NCBI GenBank assembly: GCA_030430165.1
Contig: JAUIGL010000031.1
Location: forward strand, 1 to 63,636
Direction: 5' to 3'
From: a bacterium
GTDB lineage: Bacteria > Desulfobacterota > Binatia > HRBIN30 > CADEER01
Length of the DNA stretch: 63,636 bases
In this document: piece after piece, positions 24,279 to 32,959 of the stretch
Layout: the number at the start of each line of letters is the position of its first letter
Numbering within the stretch: position 1 is the stretch's first letter
The notes under the pieces: generated by a model
Told to the model about the DNA's origin: nothing
Databases searched by the model: none
The model's input: only the letters and a program-made list of their open reading frames with translations
Program-made: the position numbers and the translations under genes

Positions 24279-24974
24279 TCACCATTCGCACCCGCGCTCG
24301 CAGATGCGTCTTATCTGTTCGCAGGTGAACGGATCCTCCTCGCAGATCTCGGTGAAGCGCTCGAGGAAGGTCTCGGCTGTCATGCAGGTGCCGACATCGT
24401 CGGGACCAAAGACGTAGCACCTGGCGCCGGGTTCGCTGCAATCGACGTAACGACAGTAGCTGGTGAAGTAGCCGACCGGCTGACATTGCTCGTCGCAGGT
24501 CAGCGGGATTTCGGAGGCGAGTTGATATTCGAGCGACTCGGATTCGTTGAATTGGTCGCCGTCGCAGATCTCACCGGCCTCGGCGATACCGTTGCCGCAG
24601 ACGGGCTCGGGGCAGGTGCAGTCGTCCCGACACGAGCCCGGACAGCTGCCGCGGTTGCCGTCACACTCCTCTTCGCCCTGCAGGAAGCGGTCTCCGCATC
24701 GAGAGAAGCAGCCGTTGAGCGAGTTGCTGACGGCGGCCTGCAACTCGTCGATCGTAACCTCGCCGAGAGGAGCCTTGCGGTCGAGGACTGGGCACATGTT
24801 GCGCGGCTGTGTGTCCGAGGCGATCTGCACCCCGAGAATGAGCTCGGCGATGCCGACACGGCCGTCGTTGTCGCAATCGCCGAGGCAAGGCTTGGAAGCG
24901 AGCGCGCTCGCTGCGCCGAGAATGAAAGCGGCGCAAGCCGCGGTTGCGATTAGACACCGGTGGAAGTTGCCCAT
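24279..24974 (-). CDS. Secreted Cys-rich protein with dockerin-like and Myxococcus-type Cys repeats
   Basis: A 231-residue protein with a signal peptide (CLIATAACAAFILGAASALA). A strong GGAGGGAAC ribosome site precedes ATG 24974. Residues about 29-90 are a dockerin-like double calcium repeat (GDCDNDGRVGIAELILGVQIA, read in pieces, then GEVTIDELQAAVSNSL). The remainder has CGDRFLQGEEECD and CGNGIAEAGEICDGD units typical of Myxococcus cysteine-rich repeats, plus further paired cysteines. It is probably extracellular or surface-attached and disulphide-stabilised. No enzyme domain is visible and no cohesin occurs nearby. Confidence 0.8.
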   Translation of the reverse strand: MGNFHRCLIATAACAAFILGAASALASKPCLGDCDNDGRVGIAELILGVQIASDTQPRNMCPVLDRKAPLGEVTIDELQAAVSNSLNGCFSRCGDRFLQGEEECDGNRGSCPGSCRDDCTCPEPVCGNGIAEAGEICDGDQFNESESLEYQLASEIPLTCDEQCQPVGYFTSYCRYVDCSEPGARCYVFGPDDVGTCMTAETFLERFTEICEEDPFTCEQIRRICERGCEW

Positions 24975-25110
24975 GTTCCCTCCGAGACTACTCGATCGGG
25001 GAGAAAGGGTAGCTCCCTGTTGGCTGGGTTGTCCACTGAATTTGCGGCTCGAGCAAGCGACGAGGTGGCGTCTCTCGCCAAGGCGGGGATGGAACGCCGC
25101 GGCTCGGCTC

Positions 25111-25217
25111 TTTTTTAGCCACAGATTACGCAGATTGCGCAGATCGGGTTCTCAGAGATCCGGACCCCGAAGAGCCGAACCCCAATCTGTGAAAATCTGC
25201 GCGATCTGTGGCTAAAA
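25111..25217. repeat. CAGATTACG iterated-word hairpin with T/A-rich ends
   Basis: The left arm begins TTTTTTAGCCACAGATTACG; the right arm ends CGATCTGTGGCTAAAAA. The arms carry three word copies each and pair over about 30 nt. It belongs with 24131 and 27718. It lies in an 896-bp stretch (24975-25870) without an intact gene, which also holds the SET relic, a rearranged MITE-like repeat and a lone right arm (about 25777-25797). Confidence 0.75.
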
Positions 25218-25267
25218 ACTGAGCCCCGGCGGCTCGGCGTCAAAAAACCGCGATGTGGCGTGATGAG

Positions 25268-25404
25268 CTGAGATTCAGATCGAAGACGGCCTCTACATCG
25301 CGCCGACCAGTGTCGCCGAAGTCGAAGACAACATCCTCTGCCTCAACCATTCCTGCCGGCCGAACGTCGGTGTCCGTGGTCAGATCACCTTCGTCGCCAT
25401 GAGG
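25268..25404 (+). pseudogene. SET-domain protein remnant, truncated at a repeat
   Basis: In the frame of 25273 the DNA reads a short piece of a SET methyltransferase-like domain, including IEDGLYIAP, the catalytic-site motif LNHSCRPNVGV, and RGQITFVAM. A stop codon (TGATGA) precedes it, no start is available, and at about 25399-25404 the sequence turns into the MITE-like repeat. Homologues continue past this point with an acidic GEEL-type segment that is missing. This is therefore a relic of a gene disrupted by repeats. Confidence 0.75.
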
Positions 25405-25710
25405 ATTGAAGGTGAGGGGACCGAAAGGAAAGGCGTCGCTAGCGAATGCGGTACAACGGGTTGCGTACCGCACAGCTCGCAGCCCGCCGGCGCATTGGAT
25501 ACGCCCTCACCCTGGCCCTCACCGGGGGGAGAGGGGATCACAGGCGGTTCGGCGGTCACTGGAGAAAATCGACACCCTCTATGGTGAGGATTGAGGAGAG
25601 GGCGTCTCTGATGAGCGCGAAGCGCCACGATGTTTGAGTGCGCGGACGACTCGGCTTGTCCGGATAATGCACCCTCACCTTTCATCCTCTCCCGCCGGCA
25701 ATGCGGGAGA
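25395..25710. repeat. MITE-like dispersed repeat, copy 3, rearranged
   Basis: Bases 25403-25590 match the right two thirds of copies 1 and 2 (GAGGGGACCGAAAGG, then GGATACGCCCTCACCCTGG, then GGAGAAAATCGACA). The left terminal repeat is missing. At 25670-25710 lies an inverted copy of the internal hairpin segment (CTCACCTTTCATCCTCTCCC), so the element has been rearranged or two copies are nested. Its left boundary coincides with the break in the SET remnant. Confidence 0.7.
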
Positions 25711-25870
25711 GGCATTCGGGTGGGGCTACGCCCCTCCTTTGAGATTTGGTTCCGGCCATCGGCCGTGCTGTGCGAATCTGCGAAATCTGTGGCTAAAGAG
25801 ACTGAGCCCCCGCGGACCAGTATCGCCACCAGGTTGGAGTGGTGAGAGCTCGCAGTGGCGAGGGTTTCGC

Positions 25871-27643
25871 TCAGGGCTCGGCTGCGACGACGTCGAGCAC
25901 GCCGGGGCCCCGGCCGACGTGGAATCGGACGACTACTGGGCCGTCCGCTGATTGCCAGCTCGCCTCGTAATCGCCGAGAGTCGCGGACAGCTCGACGACA
26001 CCCTCAGCGTCCGTGGTCTGCCTTGCGCTGGTGCGCCAGCGCTCGTTGATGAGGGAGAGGATCGCCTCGCCGTGCCTGCTCGGCGCTCGGTCGTCACCGT
26101 AGACGCCCAGGTCGAGGTGGCTGCGCGGTCCGAGGGGATTCCAGAAGTTCCAGAGGATGATCTCCTCGACCAGCGGGTGGCCCCACCAAACGCGCATGAT
26201 CGCTTCGGCCTGCGCGGCGCGGGCTTCGGGCTCGTCGGGCGCGGCAAAAGTCACTTCGGTGATGTGGATCGGCAAACCGGTTTCGGCAAGCGTGTCGAGG
26301 GCCTCGGCATAGTCGTCGACGCGAGTGCGCTGGCTGAGATCCACGTCCACTCCGACGTTGACCAACCCCGGTGCGAAGTGCCCCTGCTGGCCGACCGCGT
26401 CGATCGGGACCCCGGCGTCGAGCAGCTCCAGCACCCGGTCGCGAACGTCGACGGAATCGGGACCCGGTAGACCAGTGAAGATCTCGCTGATCCATTCGTT
26501 GTAGACCAGCTCGGCTCCCGGGTCGGCAGCGCGTGTCCATGTGAAGATGTCGTTGACGATCCCGGGCCCGAGACGGGTGGCGAACCACGAAGTCAGCGGG
26601 TTGAGCATCTCGTTGGTAACTTCCCAGACGTCGATACGGCCGGCGTATCGAGGGACCACGGTGTCGACTCGCTCGCGAATCAGCTGTCGCAGGGAGGCCG
26701 CGTCAGCGGGGCCGAGCACCGGGTCGGGATAGCGATCGCGCAGCCACTCCGGCGTGCCGCTCCCGGACGCGGCCGGTGGAGCGTTGCCCCAGAGGAGGAC
26801 GTGCGCTTTGACGTCGAACCCATTCGACTCGGCCCATGCGATCTCGTCGTCCGCGAGATCGAAGCGCAACTCGCCCGGCTGCGGCTGGGTGTTGCGCCAC
26901 TTCAAGCTGGTCTCGGCGACCATCAGCGTCGCCGATTTGCCGGTGATATCGCCGTAGAAGGCCAAGTCGTCGGGGTCGTCCTGCAGCTCGCGGAAGTCGA
27001 CGGGAAAACCAAAGCGGAACGCGTGCTCGACCTGTTCGACGCGAACTTCGGTATCCGCGGCCCCGGTCCACAGCCGGATCGTTCGTGCGCGGTGCTCTGC
27101 AGCGCGCCGGTCGGCGGCTTCGACGACCGCCAGCTCGTCGGCGTCGAGATGCGACTCCAGGTCGGCACTGCGCACCATCCCCACACCCGGCTCGAGCACG
27201 ATCACCCCAGGCTCGATGCGGACCGGTTGGAAGCCGCAGGCCTCTTCGGATGCGGCGTGGGCGCGATCGCAATCGCTGAAGCAGCGAATGTGCCCGCTCT
27301 CGCAGGTCGTCGAGCAGGAGTGGTGCTGAGCTTCGGCCTGCTGGCGGCACTCCTCGATCGCCTGCCGGCAGTCGTCCTCGCCGCATCCCAGGTCGATGTT
27401 GGCCAGAGGCGCGCGGCACAGGCCCAGCTCGCCGTCGAGGCGCGTCGCACAATCGGCGTCGCAGTCCTGCTCGCGTTGCGGGTCGGCAAACCGCGAACAC
27501 TGGCGATCACACGCCGCCTGTCGAGACTCGGCGGCCGACTCGCAGGCGGCCCGCGCAAGCTGCAGCGGCGCTACCGCCCCATCATCCGAATCCCCGCAGC
27601 CGCCGACCACGAAGAGCAACACGACCAGTAGAATTTTCAGCAT
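25871..27643 (-). CDS. GH10 endo-xylanase-like lipoprotein with Cys-rich N-terminus
   Basis: A 590-residue protein. The N-terminus MLKILLVVLLFVVGGCGDSDD is a lipoprotein signal (Cys 16). Residues 30-140 are a Cys-rich region with CX3C spacing (CDRQC, CDADC, CSTTC, CFSDC). The glycoside hydrolase family 10 barrel follows: HVLLWGN, acid/base E345 in WEVTNE, and nucleophile E463 in HITEVTFA. A C-terminal beta segment ends the protein. GH10 enzymes cut beta-1,4-xylan or related glycans; here it would be membrane-anchored outside the cytoplasm. No other glycan genes are adjacent. The Cys-rich domain is not part of GH10 and may be protein- or surface-binding. Confidence 0.85.
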   Translation of the reverse strand: MLKILLVVLLFVVGGCGDSDDGAVAPLQLARAACESAAESRQAACDRQCSRFADPQREQDCDADCATRLDGELGLCRAPLANIDLGCGEDDCRQAIEECRQQAEAQHHSCSTTCESGHIRCFSDCDRAHAASEEACGFQPVRIEPGVIVLEPGVGMVRSADLESHLDADELAVVEAADRRAAEHRARTIRLWTGAADTEVRVEQVEHAFRFGFPVDFRELQDDPDDLAFYGDITGKSATLMVAETSLKWRNTQPQPGELRFDLADDEIAWAESNGFDVKAHVLLWGNAPPAASGSGTPEWLRDRYPDPVLGPADAASLRQLIRERVDTVVPRYAGRIDVWEVTNEMLNPLTSWFATRLGPGIVNDIFTWTRAADPGAELVYNEWISEIFTGLPGPDSVDVRDRVLELLDAGVPIDAVGQQGHFAPGLVNVGVDVDLSQRTRVDDYAEALDTLAETGLPIHITEVTFAAPDEPEARAAQAEAIMRVWWGHPLVEEIILWNFWNPLGPRSHLDLGVYGDDRAPSRHGEAILSLINERWRTSARQTTDAEGVVELSATLGDYEASWQSADGPVVVRFHVGRGPGVLDVVAAEP

Positions 27644-27717
27644 CTCCTACGTCTTTCCACGGGACCGCAAGTTACTCCAGCGACTCGGCCCCGCTCGGCC
27701 AGCCGGTGATATCGGGC

Positions 27718-27817
27718 TCTTTATCCACAGATTACGCAGATTACGCAGAATGATCTTCAGGGATCCGAGTAGCTGGAAGCCCATCTGTGAAAATCTGCGA
27801 AATCTGTGGATAGAAAA
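27718..27817. repeat. CAGATTACG iterated-word hairpin
   Basis: The left arm runs TTTATCCACAGATTACGCAG then another word. The right arm ends CTGCGAAATCTGTGGATAG followed by AAAAAAG. It is the third copy of the family at 24131 and 25111. The surrounding gap 27644-27979 also has a right arm of the GCAGAT family at 27897-27935, just before the next gene. I see no gene in this gap. Confidence 0.7.
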
Positions 27818-27979
27818 AAGAGCCACGACAGATTGGATCTGGCGACGGCTTTGCCGTGACGAGACGCTGCTCTCATCGAGACGAGTCGGCCTCTCTCCAT
27901 CAGCGTTGATCTGCGTCCATCTGCGGCTGGATTTTCAGCCCAGGCGACCCGCCCAGGGATCCTGTGCTAAGGGAAGAGC

Positions 27980-29017
27980 GTGGCGGTCCTGATCGAAGGC
28001 TTCGAGCATCGCACCGGCGAGCACTGCGCCTCGACGGCGTTTCGCAACGTGCTGCGCTATCACGGGCTGGACTTGTCCGAGAGCATGGTCTTCGGTCTCG
28101 CCGGCGGGTTGGGTTTCTACTACATCGAGAACGAAGCGCTCAGTCCGGCGCGGATGTTTCACGGGCGCTCCCTCGCCCTCGAGTGGGATCTCTGCGCCAA
28201 TGCGGCGCTGCCCGCCGCCTGTGACGTCGACGGCGACGACGCGCACGCCGAGCGCTACCTGACCGAGTGTCTCGACGCCGGGTGGCCGGTGATCCTTTCG
28301 ACCGACACCTTCTACCTCGCCTACCAGAACACCACGAGCCACTTTCCCGGCCACCGGGCGGTGGTGGTCGGCTACGATGACGACGGCTTCTGGATGGCCG
28401 ACCGCAAGTTGGTCGAGTATCAGCGGGTGACCAGCGAGGAGCTGCGGCGCGCTCGCAACGCTTCCGACTATGCGATGAGCTGCGCCAACGAGTACCACCA
28501 CTTTCGCGGGCCGATCGAGATCGGTGTGCCGTTGTCGCAGGCGATTCGAACGTCTCTGCGCCGCAATGCCCAATCGATGCTGCACGGAACCGGCGAAGAG
28601 CTCGCCGGAGCGCTCTCGGGTGTTCCCGCGATGCGCAGGTTGGTCGAGCGATTGCCCAGCTGGGCGGAGCGCGAGGACTGGTCGTGGTGCTCGCGCTTCG
28701 GCTACCAGGTGATCATCAAGCGCGGCGCGGGTGGTCTCTTTTTCCGTTCGCTATACCGCGACTTCCTGGCGGAAGCCGCGCAGTCGGTAACGGCGCTCGC
28801 AGCGGCGGGGCTCGATGCTCGCATGGCGGCGATCGCCGATCGCTGGGCCGACCTGGCCGCGCTGTTGAAGGAGCAGAGCGAGCGCGAGGCCTGCGCCCCG
28901 GAGCTGTTCGCGCGCGCCGCGGTCGTGCTCGACGAGCTCGCCGGCAGCGAGGAATCGTTGTTCGAGGATATTCGGCGGGTCGCCGAGGACGACACGGTGT
29001 GGCCAACCGCGTCGTGA
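27980..29017 (+). CDS. BtrH-like N-terminal domain / DUF4872 protein
   Basis: A 345-residue protein. The N-terminal half is a BtrH_N papain-like domain: HRTGEHCASTAFRNVLRYHGL has the candidate catalytic Cys (residue 17), and HFPGHRAVVVGYDDDGFWMADRK supplies His and Asp. The C-terminal half is DUF4872-like, helical. In butirosin synthesis BtrH transfers an acyl group from a carrier protein; homologues in other clusters have unknown acceptors. Start GTG 27980. The stop overlaps the next start (GTGA), so it is coupled to a lipoprotein gene. No carrier protein or biosynthetic cluster is near. Confidence 0.85.
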   Translation: MAVLIEGFEHRTGEHCASTAFRNVLRYHGLDLSESMVFGLAGGLGFYYIENEALSPARMFHGRSLALEWDLCANAALPAACDVDGDDAHAERYLTECLDAGWPVILSTDTFYLAYQNTTSHFPGHRAVVVGYDDDGFWMADRKLVEYQRVTSEELRRARNASDYAMSCANEYHHFRGPIEIGVPLSQAIRTSLRRNAQSMLHGTGEELAGALSGVPAMRRLVERLPSWAEREDWSWCSRFGYQVIIKRGAGGLFFRSLYRDFLAEAAQSVTALAAAGLDARMAAIADRWADLAALLKEQSEREACAPELFARAAVVLDELAGSEESLFEDIRRVAEDDTVWPTAS

Positions 29018-29700
29018 AGCCGGTCGGGGGCATCGTCTTGCTCGCCTTGATGGCGGGCTGCATGATTCCGGCGGCGCCGCCGCAGATCGGGGTGGCGCGG
29101 TCGCTCGATCCGGAGATGGATCTGGTCGGCTTCGCCTCGCCCTACGCTCCCGAGCTCGGTATCGAGCCGCCGCTGCGAGCCGGACTGGTCTGGGCCGAAG
29201 AGGGCGGCGGTGGGGGCGACGCCGCGCGGAAGGCGCAAGATCGGATTCTGGCGGTCGCCCTGCGGCGCCTGCGGGGGTCGCTGTTCGAAGAGGTTGCCAA
29301 GCTCGACAACGCCGGGCTGGGCGAGCCCCCGTCGATCTCGTCGATTCGCAGTGTCGCTGCGCGATCCGGGCTCGACACCGCTCTCCTGCTGTCGACCTCT
29401 GGCTTGACCCGATCGGGCTGGAATCTGCTCGCCCTCGGCTACGTCGGCGTGGTCACCGCGCCCTTGTTTCCCGGGAGCGATGTCAGCGCCGGTGCAACCG
29501 CCGAGCTGTGTGCCGTCGACGTGCGCTCCGGCACCGTCCTCGGCTGCGGCATCGGCACCGCCTACACGGAGGACCGCTACGTCTTTCCCTTGAGCGTCAG
29601 TGACCGCCGCGGCGAGCTAGCCGAGAGCGGTGTCACCCGAGCCGTCGAAGGGGCGGTGGCACGGATGATCGATCGAATCGAGCGCCGGCTCGGCCGCTGA
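29014..29700 (+). CDS. Predicted lipoprotein of unknown function
   Basis: A 228-residue protein with a lipoprotein signal, MKPVGGIVLLALMAGC. GTG 29014 overlaps the previous stop by 4 bp; GTG 28999 is an in-frame alternative. The mature part has an acidic Gly-rich stretch, an alpha/beta body (ALLLSTSGLTRSGWNLLALG, VVTAPLFPGSD), and a C-terminal helix typical of periplasmic lipoproteins with a GNA1162- or LpoB-like look. I cannot assign a family. Translational coupling implies it works with the BtrH-like protein. Confidence 0.75.
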   Translation: MKPVGGIVLLALMAGCMIPAAPPQIGVARSLDPEMDLVGFASPYAPELGIEPPLRAGLVWAEEGGGGGDAARKAQDRILAVALRRLRGSLFEEVAKLDNAGLGEPPSISSIRSVAARSGLDTALLLSTSGLTRSGWNLLALGYVGVVTAPLFPGSDVSAGATAELCAVDVRSGTVLGCGIGTAYTEDRYVFPLSVSDRRGELAESGVTRAVEGAVARMIDRIERRLGR

Positions 29701-29714
29701 GCGGCCCTGCTGCT

Positions 29715-30161
29715 CTACGACTGACTGCGGTCGGGGGGGACGATCAGAATCGGGCAGTGCACCTTGCGCAGAACGCCCTCGCTGACACTTCCCATGAGCG
29801 CGCGGTAGACGGCGCCGTGTCCGTGCGAACCGAGGACGACGAGATCGGCGCCATGTTGCGCGGCGTGGTCGACGATGGTGTCGACGGTCGGCCCCTGGAT
29901 CAGCAGGGCGTCTGCCGCGAGGCCGCGGCTGCGCAGCTCCTCGGCGCGTTTCTGCAGATCGCGATGCTCGTCGCGTAGCTCCTTGGCGCGCGACTCGCGC
30001 ACGGTTCGCGGACCGGCGTCGTAGCCGACGAAGTCGGGGTCCGGCGCCGCAACGTGCAACAGCTCGAGCTGCGCCGAGAATGCCTCGGCGACCGCGGCGG
30101 CGCGTTCGATGACTTCGTCGGAGGCGGCGGAGAAGTCGACTGCTGCAAGGATTCGTTTCAT
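29715..30161 (-). CDS. Universal stress protein (UspA family)
   Basis: A 148-residue single-domain UspA. It has the N-terminal KRILAAVDFSAAS strand-loop and the ATP-binding GSHGHGAVYRALMGSVSEGVL (G-2X-G-9X-G(S), about 112-133, read in pieces), with IVPPD at the end. It belongs to the ATP-binding class and is a small cytoplasmic stress protein with no catalytic role known. It is on the minus strand, convergent with the lipoprotein gene, and 43 bp downstream of the DUF2238 gene in the same direction. Confidence 0.93.
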   Translation of the reverse strand: MKRILAAVDFSAASDEVIERAAAVAEAFSAQLELLHVAAPDPDFVGYDAGPRTVRESRAKELRDEHRDLQKRAEELRSRGLAADALLIQGPTVDTIVDHAAQHGADLVVLGSHGHGAVYRALMGSVSEGVLRKVHCPILIVPPDRSQS

Positions 30162-30204
30162 TGGCGTAGGTGGTGATCGACTGTCCGATGTTGGCTGCGA
30201 TCAG

Positions 30205-30882
30205 TCAACGGCTGGCGCGGATGGCGCGAACCCGGATGAGCCTGTAGTGGGTCGCCGCCGTCGAACGCTGCGGGGCTCGCCGGTCGTACAGCCAGGCGAT
30301 GGCTGCGGCGAGGATCGCCCCGCCCAGTGCCAGCGCCATGTCCCACTGCGCATCCCAGACGTCGCCCTGTGTGCCGAGAAAGGCGGTACCTGCGTCGGGG
30401 TCGGAGATGACCGCGACCCACCACTCGACGATCTCGTAGAGGGAAGAGGCGAGGGCGACGAGGGCGATGCCGATCAAGGAGCGCACACCGGGGCCGACCG
30501 CTGCCGGGCGTCGGATCGCCAGCTCGAGCATCGGCTGCATCATCAGCAGTCCGAAGCTGAAGTGGACGAAGCGGTCGTAGTGGTTGCGTGAGAGGCCGAA
30601 GAGGTCGCGGATGGTGTCGCCGATCGGAACCTCGGAGTAGGTGTAGTGGCTGCCCAGGGTGTGCAGAATCACGAAGCAGGTCGCCATCACGTACGCTGCA
30701 TCGGACAGCGGCCGGCGGCGATAGCCGAACACGGCGAGCGGTACCAAGGCGACGGTGAGCAGATTCTCCAGCAGCCAGGCGTCGCGGTAGCGCGGCTCGA
30801 TCGCCACTCCGATCCAAACCAGACCGAAGACGATCAGGCAGGCGAGTGGGATGCGGTTGCTCGATCGCGATCCTCGCGACAT
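30205..30882 (-). CDS. DUF2238 (YjdF-like) inner-membrane protein
   Basis: A 225-residue membrane protein with about five to six hydrophobic segments. Family hallmarks: HTLGSHYTYSEVPIGD, NHYDRFVHFSFGLLMMQP, and the end motif LGTQGDVWDAQWDMALALGGA. Function is unknown throughout the family; the conserved His/Asp/Glu at helix ends suggest a metal or lipid-linked role. It probably shares a transcript with the UspA gene downstream. Confidence 0.87.
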   Translation of the reverse strand: MSRGSRSSNRIPLACLIVFGLVWIGVAIEPRYRDAWLLENLLTVALVPLAVFGYRRRPLSDAAYVMATCFVILHTLGSHYTYSEVPIGDTIRDLFGLSRNHYDRFVHFSFGLLMMQPMLELAIRRPAAVGPGVRSLIGIALVALASSLYEIVEWWVAVISDPDAGTAFLGTQGDVWDAQWDMALALGGAILAAAIAWLYDRRAPQRSTAATHYRLIRVRAIRASR

Positions 30883-30965
30883 GCCCGTCTTCTAGCGCAA
30901 TTCGCCCGGCTAACCCAGGCGCGACGCCGGGGGCGAGCCCCCGGCGTCGTCGGTTTGTTCGCTGC

Positions 30966-32879
30966 TCAGTCGACGTAGAAGGAGCCGAGCAAGATGAACA
31001 TCTCGTCTTCGGTGGTAACGCCGCCGTTGAGCGTGCAGGCGTCGCACAGACCGTCGCCAGCACCGGGGCTGCTGTCGCAGGCGGAGTGATTGGTGCCGCG
31101 GCAGCTGGCGCCGACGTTGCCCTGCGAGCACGCGGTGGCAAAGCAGCCGTTGGGCGACGCCGAGGCGGTTTTGACGTCGTCGGGGTTGCTGTAGCCGTTG
31201 TCGAACAGGCCGCAGTAGGTGAGCGACCGGCTCTCCGGCACCGCTTCGTTACTCGGCAGGTCGATGGCGGGCTCGAAGTAGGTGACCGCGGGATCGTTGT
31301 AGACGAGGCTGCTGTAGAGCAGGCTGTCGTCGGCGTCGCGCATCTTCGGTTCGAGATTGGCGCGGACGGCGGTAACCAGCTCGGACACCGTCACCTCGCG
31401 GCTCTGGTCGGGATCGGCGCGCACGCAAGCCGAGCGCGGCGCGATGCCGAGCGAGATGTTGACCGCCTGGATGAGCTCGTCGATCGTCACCGACAGGTCG
31501 CCGTTGCAATCACCGGCCGCCGGAGGCATCACCGCGTTGCAGGGGGCGCCGTTGCAGGGGTCCGGGGTTTCGAACGACGGATCCGGCCCGTACGGCGAGC
31601 AGGCGGCTCCGTTGTTCGGGCCGCCGTCGCAGGTGAACGCGCCCATGAACGTGCGGAAGCGGATGCCGCGCTTGTGCGTGTGCGAGCTGAGCTCGAACAG
31701 ATGCGACCGACCGGGGAGGCTGATGTTGCGGCACACTTCCTGGGCCTCGAACGGCGGCACGCGCATCGAGAAGATGCTGCCGGCGGTGAAGATGTCGCGT
31801 CCGGGAAACTTCTGGTCCTCGGGTTCGGCGAAGTCGAAGTTCAACCACGCCTCGATCTTGCCGCGTTCGGCGGTGAGATTGAACGCGTGACTGTTCCACA
31901 GGATCCAACCCTTCGCCGGCAGCGAGTCGTAGACGCCGGGGAGCAGCTTCTGTTCGGTTCCCGTTTCCTGCGTACCCGTAAAGCCGCCACCAAAGGCGCC
32001 CGCGCCTCCGTCGAACTCGATGCAGGCGAAGCTGCTGGTGATGCGGCTGCCGCACACTCCTTCGCCGCAGAAGTCTAGATCCATCGGATCGCACGCAGTG
32101 TCGTTCTTGGCGCCGCCGCGGCAGCGGAAGTCGCTCACCAGGCCGCTGCCGGTGTTGCCGGTGTAGCGGTTGACGATCAGGTGGTGGCTGAGCGGGTCCT
32201 GACGGATCTGGATGCGGTTGTAGCGAAAGCTCTTGCCGTCTTCGCTGAGGAACTGCGACGGCACCTGGTCCGACACGTCGTAGTAACTGACGAAGCACAC
32301 CTCGTCCTCGCTCTCCGGCGGCAGCTCCCAACGCGGCATGCGAATCTGCACGCCCTCGCCGGCGGGCGGCGGGTCGAGCGGATCGATCTCGATCGGCTTG
32401 GCGGGCGGCAGGCAGGCGTCGAGCAGCTCGCCGGTCACCGGAATCACGCCGTCGCGCGGCGCGCCAGATTCGATCCACTCGCGCATCGCTTCGAGCTCGT
32501 CGAGCGTCAGCGGCTCGAAACCGATCGGCATCGGCCGCAGAGGTGCCTGCCACTCTTCGGGCAGGGTCGCGGCGGCGAGGTTGTGCCAGAGCAGACTCTG
32601 CTCCTTCTGGCCGGGGACCACGCGGACGAAGTCGTCGACCGACTCCGCCGGCGCGTCGATCAGCGCGTCGTAGGACGCGCCAGCACGCAGATCGAGGCCG
32701 CCCTGCACGGACGAGCCGTGGCAGGCGTCGGTGGCGCACCCCTTGTTCTCGAAGATCGCTTTCTGGATCAGGTCGTAGGTGCTGTCGAACTCTTCGCATT
32801 CACCGGCGTCGGAGCGCACCGGGAGCAGACACGCCGCTCCCAGGACTACGGCGGTGGCAAGGTACTTCCTGCCGAGCAT
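30966..32879 (-). CDS. Secreted haem-motif / copper type II monooxygenase-like protein with inserted dockerin-like repeat, copy 2
   Basis: A 637-residue paralogue of the protein at 10720-12678 with the same plan. It has a signal peptide (ATAVVLGAACLLPVRSDA), a CX4CH haem-c motif at C48 (CATDACH), and copper ligands H232-H233, H331, H400-x-H402 and M627 (TTEDEMFI). A dockerin-like insertion lies about 458-511 (GDCNGDLSVTIDELIQAV, VTVSELVTAV). GGAGGAC precedes ATG 32879. Shared residues include SHHLIV, WNSHAFNLT and SSHTH. Keeping both metal sites in two copies argues for a working extracytoplasmic redox enzyme. Substrate and electron donor are unknown. Confidence 0.75.
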   Translation of the reverse strand: MLGRKYLATAVVLGAACLLPVRSDAGECEEFDSTYDLIQKAIFENKGCATDACHGSSVQGGLDLRAGASYDALIDAPAESVDDFVRVVPGQKEQSLLWHNLAAATLPEEWQAPLRPMPIGFEPLTLDELEAMREWIESGAPRDGVIPVTGELLDACLPPAKPIEIDPLDPPPAGEGVQIRMPRWELPPESEDEVCFVSYYDVSDQVPSQFLSEDGKSFRYNRIQIRQDPLSHHLIVNRYTGNTGSGLVSDFRCRGGAKNDTACDPMDLDFCGEGVCGSRITSSFACIEFDGGAGAFGGGFTGTQETGTEQKLLPGVYDSLPAKGWILWNSHAFNLTAERGKIEAWLNFDFAEPEDQKFPGRDIFTAGSIFSMRVPPFEAQEVCRNISLPGRSHLFELSSHTHKRGIRFRTFMGAFTCDGGPNNGAACSPYGPDPSFETPDPCNGAPCNAVMPPAAGDCNGDLSVTIDELIQAVNISLGIAPRSACVRADPDQSREVTVSELVTAVRANLEPKMRDADDSLLYSSLVYNDPAVTYFEPAIDLPSNEAVPESRSLTYCGLFDNGYSNPDDVKTASASPNGCFATACSQGNVGASCRGTNHSACDSSPGAGDGLCDACTLNGGVTTEDEMFILLGSFYVD

Positions 32880-32959
32880 GGACTGTCCTCCAAAGGCTGC
32901 CGTGATCCCACGACGCTACAGATCGGTACCGATTGAAGCAAGCGGGCGCGAAGCGACCG

